Assembly: GCA_008828725.1 (NCBI GenBank)
Contig: MEHQ01002695.1
Span: 373,664 to 437,663 of the forward strand
Reading direction: 5' to 3'
DNA from: Saccharina japonica
Taxonomy: Eukaryota > Sar > Phaeophyceae > Laminariales > Laminariaceae
DNA length: 64,000 nucleotides
The position numbers and the translations under genes are program-made. Numbering within the stretch: position 1 is the stretch's first letter; each line of letters starts with the position of its first letter. Below are positions 47,200 through 54,062 of the stretch, in pieces. A model generated the notes under the pieces. It searched no databases, was not told the origin of the DNA, and saw only the letters and a list, made by a program, of their open reading frames with translations.

Positions 47200-48024
47200 C
47201 CAGACGATGCTTGCTGTTGTGCTTCATTACTTATTTAGTATTTAGTGCTTCGCACTCCGCCCGGTCCTACATTATGGATTATCCTATAGATTCTATACGT
47301 CGACATATACATACAGGAAGTATCTCGTGCGTACAACCAGTAGGATGTATTCGTACGATTTTTGCACTCAATCACGTATATACATATAATACGTATGATA
47401 TATAGATATAAATGTGTATGTCGTTTGACCCTTTTCAGTATAATATCAGTAACTGCACTATAAACCTAGGTATCACTCTATTCCCGAGTGTTGAGGAGTC
47501 GGTTCTAAAAAGGGGGGGTTTAAAATGGCACTCACCACAACAGGTGCATACCCATCCTTGCGTTCCTCTATGGCCTCCCTGTTAGCCTTCGCGTACGCCG
47601 TCCTGTTGCTGTACGTCGTCAGCACGGTCAAGATGCGAGGACCATGTCGGTGACGTCGGTAAAACGGGTGCGCTGCCGCTGATCCATCGCCACCATCACC
47701 GCCCCCGCCACCGTCGTTGCCACCGTATCGAGTCTCGAAATCGAGCTGCTGCGCCCCCTCAGCAAGCATCATCGGCCCTCCTACTGCTACTTGCTTATTC
47801 GCGTGCCCGCCAGGTGCCAGCTGCAGGCGGCCGCAGGAACTCAGCAGGACGAGACAAGCCATCACGCCTTTCTTCGCCATCATCATTGTCGTCGTCGTTC
47901 CGGCTCTGCTGCTACGACTACTACGACTACTACTACTACGGATACTACTACGGATACTGCTGCCACTACTACTCTTACCCGTTCGAGTTTCCGAGCTAGT
48001 CATAATACTGAGCGAGCAAGCCAT
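20079..48024 (-). CDS. Fringe/DUF604-like (GT31-type) glycosyltransferase, seven exons resolved
   Basis: Predicted sugar-nucleotide-dependent glycosyltransferase of the secretory pathway; donor and acceptor cannot be read from sequence. Exons in order on minus: 48,024-47,536; 45,727-45,626; 29,915-29,805; 24,807-24,727; 22,278-21,916; 21,141-21,022; 20,261-20,079. They give 482 codons. Every resolved junction is phase 0 with GT donors and AG acceptors. Hallmarks are an N-terminal hydrophobic anchor, a Ser-rich/low-complexity stem, the first beta strands (RILTVLTTYSNR; VVVFITSDEEDED), the metal-binding GDDDTVF motif, KPVALGF after it, WPYGGAGTFLS, the TDIQLAMCLRAHGL helix and a C-terminal HLHGAGGP segment. 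All match the order in Fringe-like/DUF604 enzymes. About 30-50 residues expected between exon 2 and the DDD exon are missing, so one or more exons in 45,625-29,916 were not found. Confidence 0.9.
21022..21141 (-). CDS. Glycosyltransferase exon LAMCLRAHGL
   Basis: 40 codons between acceptor GTGGTGCAG and donor TGCCAG|GTAACA, phase 0 at both ends. It completes TDIQLAMCLRAHGLTMS, the helix after the acidic D in this family, then AYFEGFDRWCTTADPESIR. Confidence 0.9.
21916..22278 (-). CDS. Glycosyltransferase GGAG-motif exon
   Basis: 121 codons between acceptor TTTTTTTTACAG and donor ATCCAG|GTACGT, phase 0 at both ends. An acidic Cys-containing insert (RGCCQDFTRPCRV, then EPSEDDVFG) precedes WPYGGAGTFLSAGLMEEV, the acceptor-binding loop and helix conserved in GT31/Fringe. 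The exon ends WEQCTEVFGVGYSTDIQ. The Cys-rich insert is longer than in the plant proteins I know. Confidence 0.93.
22400..23640 (+). repeat. G/C-tract tandem repeats in intron, split by a dispersed element
   Basis: Units of TTAGGTTGGCACGGCAGCCG, AACAGAGCTTGGAYGCAAAT, AGCAGTGTCGG, a G run, CGACGCGC, a C run and GTGTGCGTTCGAAAT recur at about 22,402, 22,546, 22,593, 23,257, 23,368 and 23,506. The array is interrupted at about 22,672-23,190 by a dispersed repeat whose reverse copy is at 56,240-56,765. Confidence 0.8.
22672..23190 (+). mobile_element. Dispersed element with LINE-like poly-C tail, plus copy
   Basis: About 515 bp, nested in the G/C-tract array. It starts GGTTGGGTTGGCGTCGCCTG and includes CTCGCACTGCGTGAGCTAGA and CAAGTCCGCCTGACAAGCGG. 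It ends GTCATACGACTACGGCCATG, ATGAAAATGAAGTACAC and a C run. The same sequence, reversed, is at 56,240-56,765. It has no coding frame and looks like a SINE or internally deleted LINE. Confidence 0.7.
23890..24260. repeat. Degenerate TTGATGGCATTGATGG repeats
   Basis: Short units based on TTGATGGC, ATTGATGG and TTGACGGC recur with variable spacing throughout this intronic stretch. The open frames reported here are products of the repeat. Confidence 0.7.
24480..24645. repeat. Degenerate TAGTCAGTAGTAGTCGTTAA repeats
   Basis: Units AGTCAGTAGTA, AGTCGTTAATA and AGTCAGTCA repeat about a dozen times, just downstream (minus sense) of the small PVALGF exon. Confidence 0.75.
24727..24807 (-). CDS. Glycosyltransferase exon PVALGF
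   Basis: 27 codons between acceptor TGTGTGCAG and donor TTCG|GTAAGC, phase 0 at both ends. Joined to the DDD exon it gives HRKPVALGFVDG, matching the K-P-x-x-x-G strand that follows the DDD helix in this family. It is small, but splice sites, phase and family fit all agree. Confidence 0.82.
25495..25585 (-). repeat. MSFDEILDLTA repeat, diverged minus copy
   Basis: The minus strand reads FQLAKTSFDEN..NLTAVF. It is a diverged copy of a short sequence also at 31,262-31,352 (minus), 42,180-42,248 (plus) and 53,993-54,062 (plus). The peptide frame is partly kept. Confidence 0.6.
27160..27435. repeat. Foldback element with about 40-bp imperfect arms
   Basis: AGTTTTAAGAATTTCGAACT at about 27,172 is inverted at 27,388-27,420 (AAAGTTCAGCCCGAAATTCG). 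This gives a MITE-like hairpin of about 270 bp. Confidence 0.5.
27417..27828 (+). pseudogene. Possible gene fragment with frame change
   Basis: Two consecutive plus frames have balanced composition. The first (27,417-27,650) contains YFLTDDELGDGEDINCFVV; the second (27,640-27,828) contains SKTVDVCKCAADLLTKLP and ends in a stop. They overlap by 11 bases in different frames, as if one frame change separated them. Family unknown. It lies in an intron of the glycosyltransferase, on the opposite strand. Confidence 0.35.
28140..28257. repeat. (CTATA)n pentanucleotide microsatellite
   Basis: TATAGTATACTATACTATAC and about a dozen more CTATA units, intronic. A separate CATATCATA run lies at 28,379-28,416. 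Confidence 0.9.
28432..29050. mobile_element. Non-autonomous TIR element, about 620 bp
   Basis: Imperfect inverted arms of about 70 bp. The left (28,440-28,506) holds GGCCAAAAACAGGTATACCT and a second GGCCAAAAACAGGTACATAC. The right (28,978-29,046) is its reverse, with GTATGTACCTGTTTTTGGCC. A third CAGGTATACCTG motif is internal. A 73-codon minus frame (28,621-28,839) inside it is unrecognised. Confidence 0.7.
29805..29915 (-). CDS. Glycosyltransferase DDD-motif exon
   Basis: 37 codons between acceptor TTTTCCAG and donor AAAG|GTAAGC, phase 0 at both ends. It contains FDWIAIGDDDTVFMYNR; the Asp triad is the expected metal/nucleotide-sugar site of GT31-type GT-A enzymes. It is followed by a helix ending LRNIDHRK, as in plant DUF604 proteins. 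Confidence 0.93.
30070..30195. mobile_element. GTAAATAGGACC foldback MITE, diverged copy
   Basis: GTAAATAGGCCC on the left and CCCTATTTACTATATTATGA on the right bracket an AT-rich core with TAGTAAAAATAGGCAAATTT. Relatives are at 39,525, 44,510, 52,210 and 58,135. Confidence 0.6.
31262..31352 (-). repeat. MSFDEILDLTA repeat, minus copy
   Basis: The minus strand reads RSKYYTQLAKMSFDGILELT, then AVV. It differs from the 54.0-kb copy at only a few sites. Confidence 0.75.
31735..33710. repeat. 2-kb field of TTCCATGGAA palindromes
   Basis: GGAAGTNNNTTCCATGGAAG-like units recur with irregular spacing of about 15-60 bp. The 8-bp palindrome TCCATGGA appears about 15 times, commonly extended to CTTCCATGGAAGT and GGTGGAAGCTTCCATGG (also containing AAGCTT). 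Spacers include AAGTAATTTGGAAGTAAA and GAAGTTGGTGGAAG. A non-repeat insert at about 33,178-33,335 carries GGGATCAGGTCCGGGTGGGA, also at 17,185. Frames here are repeat products. It lies in the largest intron. Confidence 0.9.
33741..33815 (-). pseudogene. tRNA-like relic (tRNA-Ala-like)
   Basis: On minus a box-A-like CAGTTCAGTTATA is followed by CATTTGCAAAG, with TGC in anticodon position, and a perfect box B GGTTCGACTCC. Stems are poorly paired, so it is a decayed tRNA or a tRNA-derived SINE head rather than a functional gene. Confidence 0.45.
34643..34829. mobile_element. Near-perfect foldback MITE, 187 bp
   Basis: The left arm (AGAGAAAGGGATTTCGTGCC, CGCAGTTTTCTGATTGGTCA, then AATTT, TTGGTTGGAAATTT) is inverted on the right (AAATTTCCAACCAAAACAAT, TGACCAATCAGAAAACTGCG, ending CCCTTTCTCTCT). 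Arms of about 75 bp are almost identical, which suggests recent origin. No coding capacity. Confidence 0.85.
34893..34922 (+). repeat. Short interstitial telomere-like run
   Basis: TAAGGTTAGGGTTAGGGTTG followed by a G run: two to three TTAGGG units. Too short to be a chromosome end. Confidence 0.7.
35400..36106. mobile_element. Non-autonomous TIR element, about 705 bp, with nested inverted repeats
   Basis: Terminal ACGAGCTGGGCCAGCCAAGA at 35,401 is inverted at 36,088-36,106 (TTGGCTGGCCCAGCTCGT). Internal pairs are CATGCCCCGACCAATTT (35,793) with AAATTGGTCGGGGCATG (36,046), and GCCGCCTGCCC (35,868) with GGGCAGGCGGC (35,977). The whole unit can form a long interrupted hairpin. No transposase frame. 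Confidence 0.75.
36150..36320 (-). repeat. tRNA-headed SINE-like family, body only
   Basis: TCCATCCCATTTATTATCTT, TAGTCGTAACTTAGATCCGG and CACTACGGTTCTTGCCTTGC match 39,665-39,870, 52,640-52,880 and, reversed, 57,120-57,330. The head seen in the 57-kb copy is absent. Confidence 0.75.
36465..36580 (+). repeat. LINE-related 3' tail
   Basis: GTCCCGGCATTGTAGGGGTG, GGTCATACGACTACGGGCAT and ATGAAAATGAAGCACAC, ending in a C-rich run. A truncated copy of the poly-C tail family. Confidence 0.7.
36862..37401 (+). CDS. Hypothetical 179-aa frame, doubtful
   Basis: A plus-strand ATG-to-stop frame in an intron of the minus-strand glycosyltransferase. Composition is moderately protein-like (HEYVMNGGWYFEVQQQQ) but no family, no repeat match and no splice signals were seen. 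The length is within what a 64-kb AT/GC-balanced region can give by chance. Confidence 0.15.
   Translation: MSSVSADAACRAPPPVNNSTARNKPNKNKIVELRKGLSIIVEPTPCHTIYTINFVSAFVDRCMYQYGCPPLVYCLCYKPKWEAGKSKVLGGNSPKSNEQPLSISLSNSLLYTNSHGWGSLFHEYVMNGGWYFEVQQQQCTPPNNVLIGCHTGIIPGSIIAHMEERDNGANSRARCRYQP
37620..37805 (+). repeat. CTGTGACCACA repeat ending in (CTA)n
   Basis: CACAGTCTGTGACCACATCA, GGATTAGGAATCAGGACAGA, GGGTGTACTGATG and AAGACAACACACTACTACTA parallel the last 130 bp of the repeats at 40,765-41,170 and 50,437-50,866. Here the microsatellite tail is (CTA)n instead of (CAA)n. Confidence 0.7.
39525..39615. mobile_element. GTAAATAGGACC foldback MITE
   Basis: CATGTAAATAGGACCTATGG on the left and TTGGTCCTATTTACTATGGC on the right; about 90 bp, nested in the 2-kb inverted-repeat element. 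Confidence 0.8.
39660..39870 (-). repeat. tRNA-headed SINE-like family, body only
   Basis: GTCCATCCCATTCATTATCT through CTTTCTTCCCTCGTC; closely matches 36,150-36,320. Confidence 0.75.
40433..40508 (-). repeat. tRNA-like SINE head
   Basis: On minus: GTCGCCCCGGTGGTCTAACT, GGTAGCC, then box B GAGGGTTCGATTCTC. Nearly the same head is at 52,925-53,003 (minus) and 56,968-57,046 (plus). The anticodon arm pairs poorly, so it is tRNA-derived, not a working tRNA. Confidence 0.65.
40765..41170 (+). repeat. 400-bp dispersed repeat ending in (CAA)n
   Basis: CCACCCTATGCCGGTGTCTC, CGCTTCTGTCTCCCTGCGTC, CACAGTCTGTGACCACATAA, GGGTTTAATGTGAAGACAAC and (AAC)n. A direct copy, differing at few sites, is at 50,437-50,866. 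Its 3' end also matches the outer ends of the 2-kb inverted-repeat element, so the families are related. Confidence 0.85.
41370..41520 (-). repeat. LINE-related poly-C tail, minus copy
   Basis: CATGTCGTGCACGGCTGTAG, GTGCCGGGACGGAGCACGTT and CACCAACCAGGCAGACATTG; 5'-truncated. Confidence 0.65.
42180..42248 (+). repeat. MSFDKILDLT repeat, plus copy
   Basis: Reads SKYPTPLAKMSFDKILDLTK, then a stop. Relative of 53,993-54,062. Confidence 0.7.
42341..42550. mobile_element. PIF/Harbinger-like MITE, about 210 bp
   Basis: TTA|GGGCCCATCTTAACGAAGAA on the left and TTCTTCGTTAAAACGGGCCC|TTA on the right give a TTA duplication. The arms extend inward through AATGAAAAGCG/CACACGCACCAGCACCA and its inverse. 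The TIR start shares GGGCCC..TTAACGAA with the 62.2-kb element. Confidence 0.8.
44170..44325 (-). repeat. LINE-related poly-C tail, minus copy
   Basis: A G-rich run, then GAATACTCATAGCACCATGT, TAGACCCTCGTCGATCCCTA and AATGCCGGGACGGAGCGCGT, followed by another G run at about 44,321-44,334. Confidence 0.6.
44480..44605. mobile_element. GTAAATAGGACC foldback MITE
   Basis: GTAAATAGGACCTACGGTAT on the left and TTGGTTTGGTCCTATTTCCG on the right, preceded by GGGGGGCCATAATA. Confidence 0.75.
45626..45727 (-). CDS. Glycosyltransferase exon 2
   Basis: 34 codons between acceptor TATATAG and donor GAG|GTGAGA, phase 0 at both ends. It starts VFITSDEEDEDMDEAVSF, which continues the exon 1 strand into the V-F-I-T-D/S pattern typical of Fringe-like folds, and ends RLLGAVTE. 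A (TA)n-rich upstream makes the acceptor tract poor in pyrimidines. Confidence 0.85.
46802..46863. repeat. (TAC)n microsatellite
   Basis: About 20 uninterrupted TAC units in an intron. Confidence 0.95.
47050..47200. repeat. (CAACA)-rich and (CAA)n microsatellite
   Basis: Imperfect AACAACACACAAC units, then about 15 CAA units (47,153-47,197), in the intron just after (minus sense) exon 1. Confidence 0.9.
47536..48024 (-). CDS. Glycosyltransferase exon 1 (anchor, stem, first beta strand)
   Basis: 163 codons. A TGA lies in frame two codons before an adjacent CTT CTG TCT GGA lead, so the ATG at 48,024 is the most upstream possible start. The exon encodes a Ser/Arg-rich N-tail built on a (CTACGA)-type microsatellite, a short hydrophobic stretch (GVMACLVLLSSCGRL), a Gly/Asp-rich stem and RILTVLTTYSNRTAYAKANR. 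The donor reads GTTGTG|GTGAGT. A later Met just before the hydrophobic stretch is an alternative start and would make it a signal anchor at the very N-terminus. Confidence 0.85.
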
Positions 48025-50436
48025 TCCAGACAGAAGGCGTCACCCGCCGATATTATTTTACCAGCGGATATGATCTCGCAGGGGGGGGTGCCAGTGGCCT
48101 CCAGAGTCAAAAACAGAGAAGAAGCTGCACTGCAACAACAACAGCCGACCGCGGTGAAGATGGTGATGATTGATTGTCCTGCCTCTGGTGATGCGGCTAT
48201 ATAACTCTCGTGGCACCAAATATGCACGTAGAAGGGGGAGGGGGGGGGGGGATCTTCCAGCTTCCTCTGTTGATTGATGCGCAATAATTCCGATACGTTC
48301 CCCCCCCGCGCTACGAATATCTCGGTGCAAACAGGTCAGTCAACGCTTATTTTGGTGAAAGTTGTTCCTTGACTCCGAATTGCCGAAAAAACTCAAAAAG
48401 TTCGTGAAGAAGTTTTAAGCCAGAGAGAGAACTGCACAGTTGTGTGATATGCCCTTCGCCTTCCACTTGTCGTACTACAGCAGTGCGTATATATCATATG
48501 ATACAGCAGTAGTACCACCACAAGAAGTGTCATCGCCTGCTCCGGCTAGACATCCGGGCTATTTTTCTACGGACCTGGCCTGACCTCATGTATCATATAG
48601 ATTGATAGATGGTCACAGCTCACAGCAGTCTGGCCGAGAAATTCCACATTTTCCCCAGCAGCTAGGTGCACGTTCCGTGGCATGGCCTGTAGTATGCACG
48701 GCTGTTGGTCTGCCATCTGACTGTTGATACTATTAATACAGTCAGTAGTACGTACACCTGGTCAATTATTTGATCGTCGGTAGAGGCATGCTACGTACGG
48801 TACAGCAGTACAAGCAGTGAGTGGTGTGTGTGTTAGGTGTGCGCCTCTTTTTTTTTGTGACGTCTCCCTCGTTCCTTGGGGAAGCTCGATACTCGCCCAT
48901 AAACTGACTTATTTGCTAAATAGAGGGAAGCAAATGCGACTCGATGTACCATATCCCAATAATGAATGGCCTTCGGGTATACACAACCGACACAACATTG
49001 CAATTTGATTGCCAAGAAACAAGAATGACACCTCGACGACATTGATTGCTTCGTTTAAGGAGAGCCCTCGGTGTCATTCAGAAAGTCTAATTTAACCAAA
49101 AAGTGATCCTCGTACCCCTACGAATCTATGTATTATTAGTATCAATAGTATGATCGTATATAGCACGGGTGGGTAACCAAAAAAAGGCGCATCTTTTACC
49201 TCTTTGTTACCGGTTGTTTTTTTGTTTTTCGTTGTTTTGGTTGTTTTTACCTCTTTACAGAATGATAAACCAAAACTATTTTTGGGGCCTTTCGCTTTTA
49301 TTTTAAGAAGGAATGGGACAAGAATCACACGACAATTCCGAGCGTGAATTAAAATTTGAACGCCCCCTGGGGTTCCGGCCAAGAAGAAGCTTCTTCCGTT
49401 TTTTGTTTTTAATCAAAATATTTCAGTATTTGTATTAAATGTATTTAATAATTTAATGAGCTATGATACGTACGTATGCACGTACGTAGGGCCAAAAATC
49501 TGGATGTCAAAAAGGCCTATTTAATACCACAGGTACTTGTCTTTCAGTCTAGAGTTTAGATCGAGATATATATCCTCGAGATATCCATCCATTTTTTTCA
49601 TTTTAGAATAGATCGCGGGAAGCGATTCGTCTCGTCAGCCCCGTCAACAAGAAATTGTGTATTATATGGTACAAACAAACGTGTAAATCTTTCTGGGGGG
49701 GGGGGAAGGGGTGTTGCATTTTGGCCGAAATGGGTCATTTTGGTGCGTGTGTGTGATTTTAGCCAGAGGCTTTTGGGAGATTGTTTTGTCGCGTTTTGGA
49801 GTGAAATGTCCCTTGCTTACTTGACTTTAGTGTGGAGAGATAATGTTTTCCTCTCTTTCTCAGCGTCGATCCAGCGGTCACGAATATCTTTGTTCCATCT
49901 AAACAAAAATACGTTTTTTTTGTCAGTTATGACTATAAATATCAAGATTAAGACTAGAATTCTACGCATAACTCGTACTCGTATACACCATCACTGGAAA
50001 AAATCCACTATATTAATATAATATGTATAATGGAATACATATAGAAAGATTTTCCGCGGCCGCTGCGGCACAAAACTTTTGTTACAGCAGGAGGAGCAAA
50101 AAATGCTTACGTATACACCCGTACTACTTATTATTTATATTATTATAATTAATACTACTTAATACTCGACTATAATAGTCCTTGAACTCTATTATTTGTT
50201 TCCTGTTGATGTGTTCACTGGGGGGGGCGCGGCAGAGGTAGTACCGGCTCTTGCCACCGTTTTTGTTTTTAGAGTGGGAATGAGATGGCAGAAGGTGTGA
50301 CATGGTCCCCGTATCAGTTTTTATAGCAGAGACGGGAACTTGTTGTTACAATCGCCTTGAGCTTGCCTTGAGAACGATTTTTCTCTTTTCCTCTCTCGTG
50401 TCTTCTTTCTTGCTTTTTTGTTTTGTTTCTCCCTTT
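48025..50436. other. Upstream flank of glycosyltransferase; no gene recognised
   Basis: Should contain the minus-strand promoter, but no TATA or initiator could be fixed with confidence. A poly-G/C tract is at 48,235-48,251 and another at 49,695-49,704. Only short frames. Confidence 0.4.
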
Positions 50437-50866
50437 GTTTCCACCCTATGCCGGTGTCTCCCTCTTTTTCGTGTTGCTCTTTTTCGTGTTGCCTCGCCCA
50501 TGCAGCAGTTATCTGCTCCTCTTGGGCACGTGTGCATTTCTTCTAGAGGCGCTTCTGTCTCCCTGCGTCATTTGTATTCTGTTTCATTTCAGAATTTGCT
50601 TTTTATTTGTCTTTTGTTCTTATTTTTTGGTTCGGCTCGTGTCGCTGTGTTCTCGTACCCGGTACGTTACGCATCTCACTTGCTCTACCCATTAATTTGC
50701 GTTTATTTTGTTTTGGTTTTTCTCTGTTTCACAGTCTGTGACCACAGAATTTGTATCTCTCTAGGACTGGGAATCAGGACAGGCAGTGGGTGTACTGATG
50801 TGGTTGAGTAGAAAGAACGGGTTTAATGTGAAGACAACAACAACAACAACAACATTATCATTGTTA
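50437..50866 (+). repeat. 400-bp dispersed repeat ending in (CAA)n, second copy
   Basis: Direct repeat of 40,765-41,170, with a short internal duplication of CTTTTTCGTGTTGC near its start, ending GGGTTTAATGTGAAGACAAC and (AAC)n. Confidence 0.85.
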
Positions 50867-51019
50867 CATACAGCAGATTTCAGTGTAGTAAGTAGACACA
50901 AATGCATATATACTGTATGTGCATACATGCATCATATATACATACGATATCCATACGAGGTAAGTCGTGTATACGCTGTGTGCTCCTCCTCTTTCGTGGG
51001 AGACTACAGTAAGTAAGGC

Positions 51020-51140
51020 AGCGCCACTACCTACTACCTTACTACGACTACTACCACTACTACCACTACTACGACTACTACTACTACTACCACTACTACG
51101 ACTACTACGACTACTACGACTACTACTACTACTATTAATA
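51020..51140. repeat. Interrupted (CTA)n microsatellite
   Basis: CTACTACGACTACTACCACT-type units; transitions within units make it imperfect. Confidence 0.9.
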
Positions 51141-51969
51141 CTACTAGTGGCATGTGGCCACGGGCGAGACAAGATTATTACGGAGCAGCTACTTTCTATA
51201 TACTCCTTCTGTGACCACATGATAACTTGTTGTGTCGCTCTACGTAGTATGATAGGACGAAGAATCGGCACGGGGACTCTACGTAGTATATATATATATA
51301 TATTATATGTAGATGTACCGGATGTCGGCGGGTATGTATATACAAAGAACGGTTCAAAACGAACATTTAAAAAGAACACACACTGCAGTACTATTAATCA
51401 TAACACTACTACTACTGTATGTACTATACTACTGCACACAGTATACTGTACACATATTATACCTGATACAGTTGTTGTGGTAGCTCAAAGAAAACAACTG
51501 CTACAAAACAACAATTAGTGCGGTTTGTTCTCCTATGTATCTTATGACGTATATTGATGTGTAAAGAAATCCCCACCCTACATGTGGTAGACTAGACTAC
51601 TTCGTATGGAAGATATCATACTACTAATAGTACGCATATTTCCATCACCCTCCTCGTGTTTCCCCCCTCAACCTTCGAAGTACAGGCAAGTACTGCACAC
51701 TGCTGTACACTCGTATTAATATTAATAGTAGTCAAAATAAACACACACGCGCGGTCACAACAAACCAAATTTAACAAACACGCAAGCTTACACATAAATA
51801 CCTCTGGTACCTGGTGCACCACTGCACTGTAATTAGTAGCATTGTTGTTGTGTTTCCTACGGGAAACAAAGTTTATGGCATCGTCAACCATCAATCACCA
51901 GTCAGTCAGTCGTGGACTATCCCATCGTCCTCCGCTCCGATCCCCGATCGGTGTACTGCTTGCTGTTGT

Positions 51970-52050
51970 GTGTTGGTGTTGGTGGTGGTGTTGTTGTTGG
52001 TGTTGGTGGTGGTGGTGGTGGTGGTGGTGGTAGTGGTAGTAGTGGTGTCG
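51970..52050. repeat. (GGT)n/(GTT)n microsatellite
   Basis: TTGGTGGTGGTGTTGTTGTT followed by about ten GGT units. Confidence 0.9.
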
Positions 52051-52194
52051 TTATCACATTAACCCATCGCCACAATTCAAGTCCGTGGCCACCCAGGTTC
52101 CAGTAAGTCCGGAGTGGAGTAATACCTCGGGAGGAAGACGAATAAAACACGAAAAACACTACAGTAGTACACTCATCGCACATACTATTGCGGG

Positions 52195-52310
52195 GGGCCA
52201 TAGTAAACACTAGTAAATAGTAAATAGGACCTACGGTACACACAAAAAGCTCTATATACTATTACTACTATTACTTCACTATTTTTTGTTCTATTTACTA
52301 TGGCCCCCAT
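52195..52310. mobile_element. GTAAATAGGACC MITE abutting (TAC)n
   Basis: GGGGGGCCATAGTAAAC and AGTAAATAGGACCTACGGTA on the left; TTGTTCTATTTACTATGGCC and CCCATTG on the right. (TAC)n starts at once at 52,312. Confidence 0.8.
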
Positions 52311-52313
52311 TGT

Positions 52314-52407
<94 letters not shown>

Positions 52408-52545
52408 GCACTGCCACTACTGCTACTACCGCCACTGCTACTACTGCCACTACTACTATTACTACTGCTACTGTTGCTACTACTACTACTACTACTACTA
52501 CTGCTACTACTACTATACTAAAACTACTACTACTACTACTACTAA
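52311..52545. repeat. (TAC)n microsatellite, partly interrupted
   Basis: About 30 pure TAC units, then TGC/GCC-interrupted units to about 52,545, then an A run (52,545-52,564). Confidence 0.95.
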
Positions 52546-52624
52546 AAAAAAAAAAAAAAAAAAAGTGAGATGAGCATACCTGCATCGTATTGAATATATA
52601 TATATATATATATATATTTGATTT

Positions 52625-53005
52625 GATTTTATGTTTTCCACCCCATGTATGATCTTCGCCCTAGTCCTTTTCTCTCTCCCTCTTTAGTCGTAACTCAGAC
52701 CCGGGGCCACTAAGTAGGCTCTCCTCTCCCCTCCCAACTACGTAACTTACTAAGTAGGTTCTTCCCCTCCCTTCCCACTACGGTACGTGCCTTGCTTTCG
52801 TACGCCGAGAATATTTTAGCACTTTCTTCCCTCGTCGACTCTTCTTATCGAATTGTGCTTACCCACGCTATAATAGGAGATTTTTATAATAGGTGGTTGT
52901 GATTTGGTAATAAAAAATTCCATACTACGGAGGGTCGAACCCTCGACCTCAAACTTAGCAGCCTTCGTGGTTACCTGCTAGACCATCGGGGCGACCGGCT
53001 TATAC
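52625..53005 (-). mobile_element. SINE-like element with tRNA-like head
   Basis: On minus it begins with a tRNA-like head (53,003-52,925: GTCGCCCCGATGGTCTAGCA, GGTAACCACGAAGGCTGCTA, box B GAGGGTTCGACCCTC). It continues into the body shared with 36.2, 39.7 and 57.2 kb and ends near 52,630. CTGCTAA at the anticodon position suggests a tRNA-Ser(GCT) ancestor, but this is tentative. Confidence 0.7.
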
Positions 53006-53119
53006 GATGCGCTGCCTATGCGAGGGGGGTGTAGCACCTAGATACAAGACATGATCCGCCCCCAAAGAGAACAAGGAAGCGAGCAAAATAGAAACGAAAA
53101 GACGATAATACGTCCGACA

Positions 53120-53350
53120 GTACGTACAGGGAAGTACGGAAAACCGGGGGAAAAAAAAGGAAAATAAAACATATCGAACAAGGGAGTGGAAGGAAGACAG
53201 GAAAAAGAAACAGAAGAACGAAAAAAAAAGAAAGGAAAGGAAAGAAAATGCAAAGGGAAAAAAAACGGAAAAAGGAAAAAGACAAGTCAGTCTGTTGGGC
53301 AGACTGCTTGCCTCTTCCCCCCCCCCTCCCGCCCCTATCCCCTACCTCAT
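53120..53350. repeat. Purine-rich then C-rich low complexity
   Basis: An A/G-rich stretch (about 53,145-53,290) followed by C-rich sequence to 53,380. Long frames across it encode Lys/Glu or Pro runs and are not credible genes. Confidence 0.7.
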
Positions 53351-53667
53351 CCCCCCCCCCCACCCCACCACCCACATCCCGCGGTGCTATATGCGCGTGC
53401 ATATATTGGCGTCAGCGGTTAGAATCACGGTTGCAACCGTCCTGTGTCGCTCTGCCCTTTCCTCCTCCTCGGTCTTGTGTCATTTCCGCATGTGCACCTA
53501 CTCCGCCCCTTCCTCTGCCCGTTGGAACCATCTCTCTGCCGAGACCTTTTGTGAGGCCTCGCGTCACACCCCCCCCCTTTGAACTTAATGCGGAAGGCGT
53601 CATTAGGTACGGTCCTCCTGAAGGTCCTTCGTCCAGTTCCACTCTTCTTCCCCCCCCCCCCTGCCTG

Positions 53668-53780
53668 GTTGGTGCAAACCCAACGTGCTCCGTCCCAGCA
53701 TTTTTGGGATGCGAGGGTCCATGGTCATACGACTACGGCCGTGCACGACATGAGTACACCCTCCCCCCCCCCCGCGGTAG
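53668..53780 (+). repeat. LINE-related poly-C tail, plus copy
   Basis: AACGTGCTCCGTCCCAGCAT, GGTCATACGACTACGGCCGT and GCACGACATGAGTACACCCT, then a C run. Confidence 0.75.
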
Positions 53781-53992
53781 CCCGTATACACCGACCATCT
53801 CCCCAAGCATCACCCACCCTTACCCCCCCTTTTCGGCCGGCGCTTTTCTCTCCCACGCGTGCCACCAAGCCCGCGCGAACTATACATATGATATCCTTCG
53901 TCTGCGTATGTATATGTCGTCTGGTCTCAACGCTCTACGAGTAGGAGTCTCTGTCCTGAGAAACGCGTTGTGCCGTAAAACCCGTACGTACG

Positions 53993-54062
53993 CGCGATCG
54001 AAGTATTACACTCAGCTAGCAAAGATGAGTTTCGACGAAATCCTTGATCTCACAGCTGTTAT
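53993..54062 (+). repeat. MSFDEILDLTA repeat, plus copy
   Basis: Reads RSKYYTQLAKMSFDEILDLT, then AVI. Best-preserved frame of the four copies. Also open to the end of a 290-codon low-complexity frame, which I do not accept as a gene. Confidence 0.75.

Noticed and set aside
52286-52573. Poly-Leu and poly-Thr frames
   Set aside because: Product of a (TAC)n/(CTA)n microsatellite.
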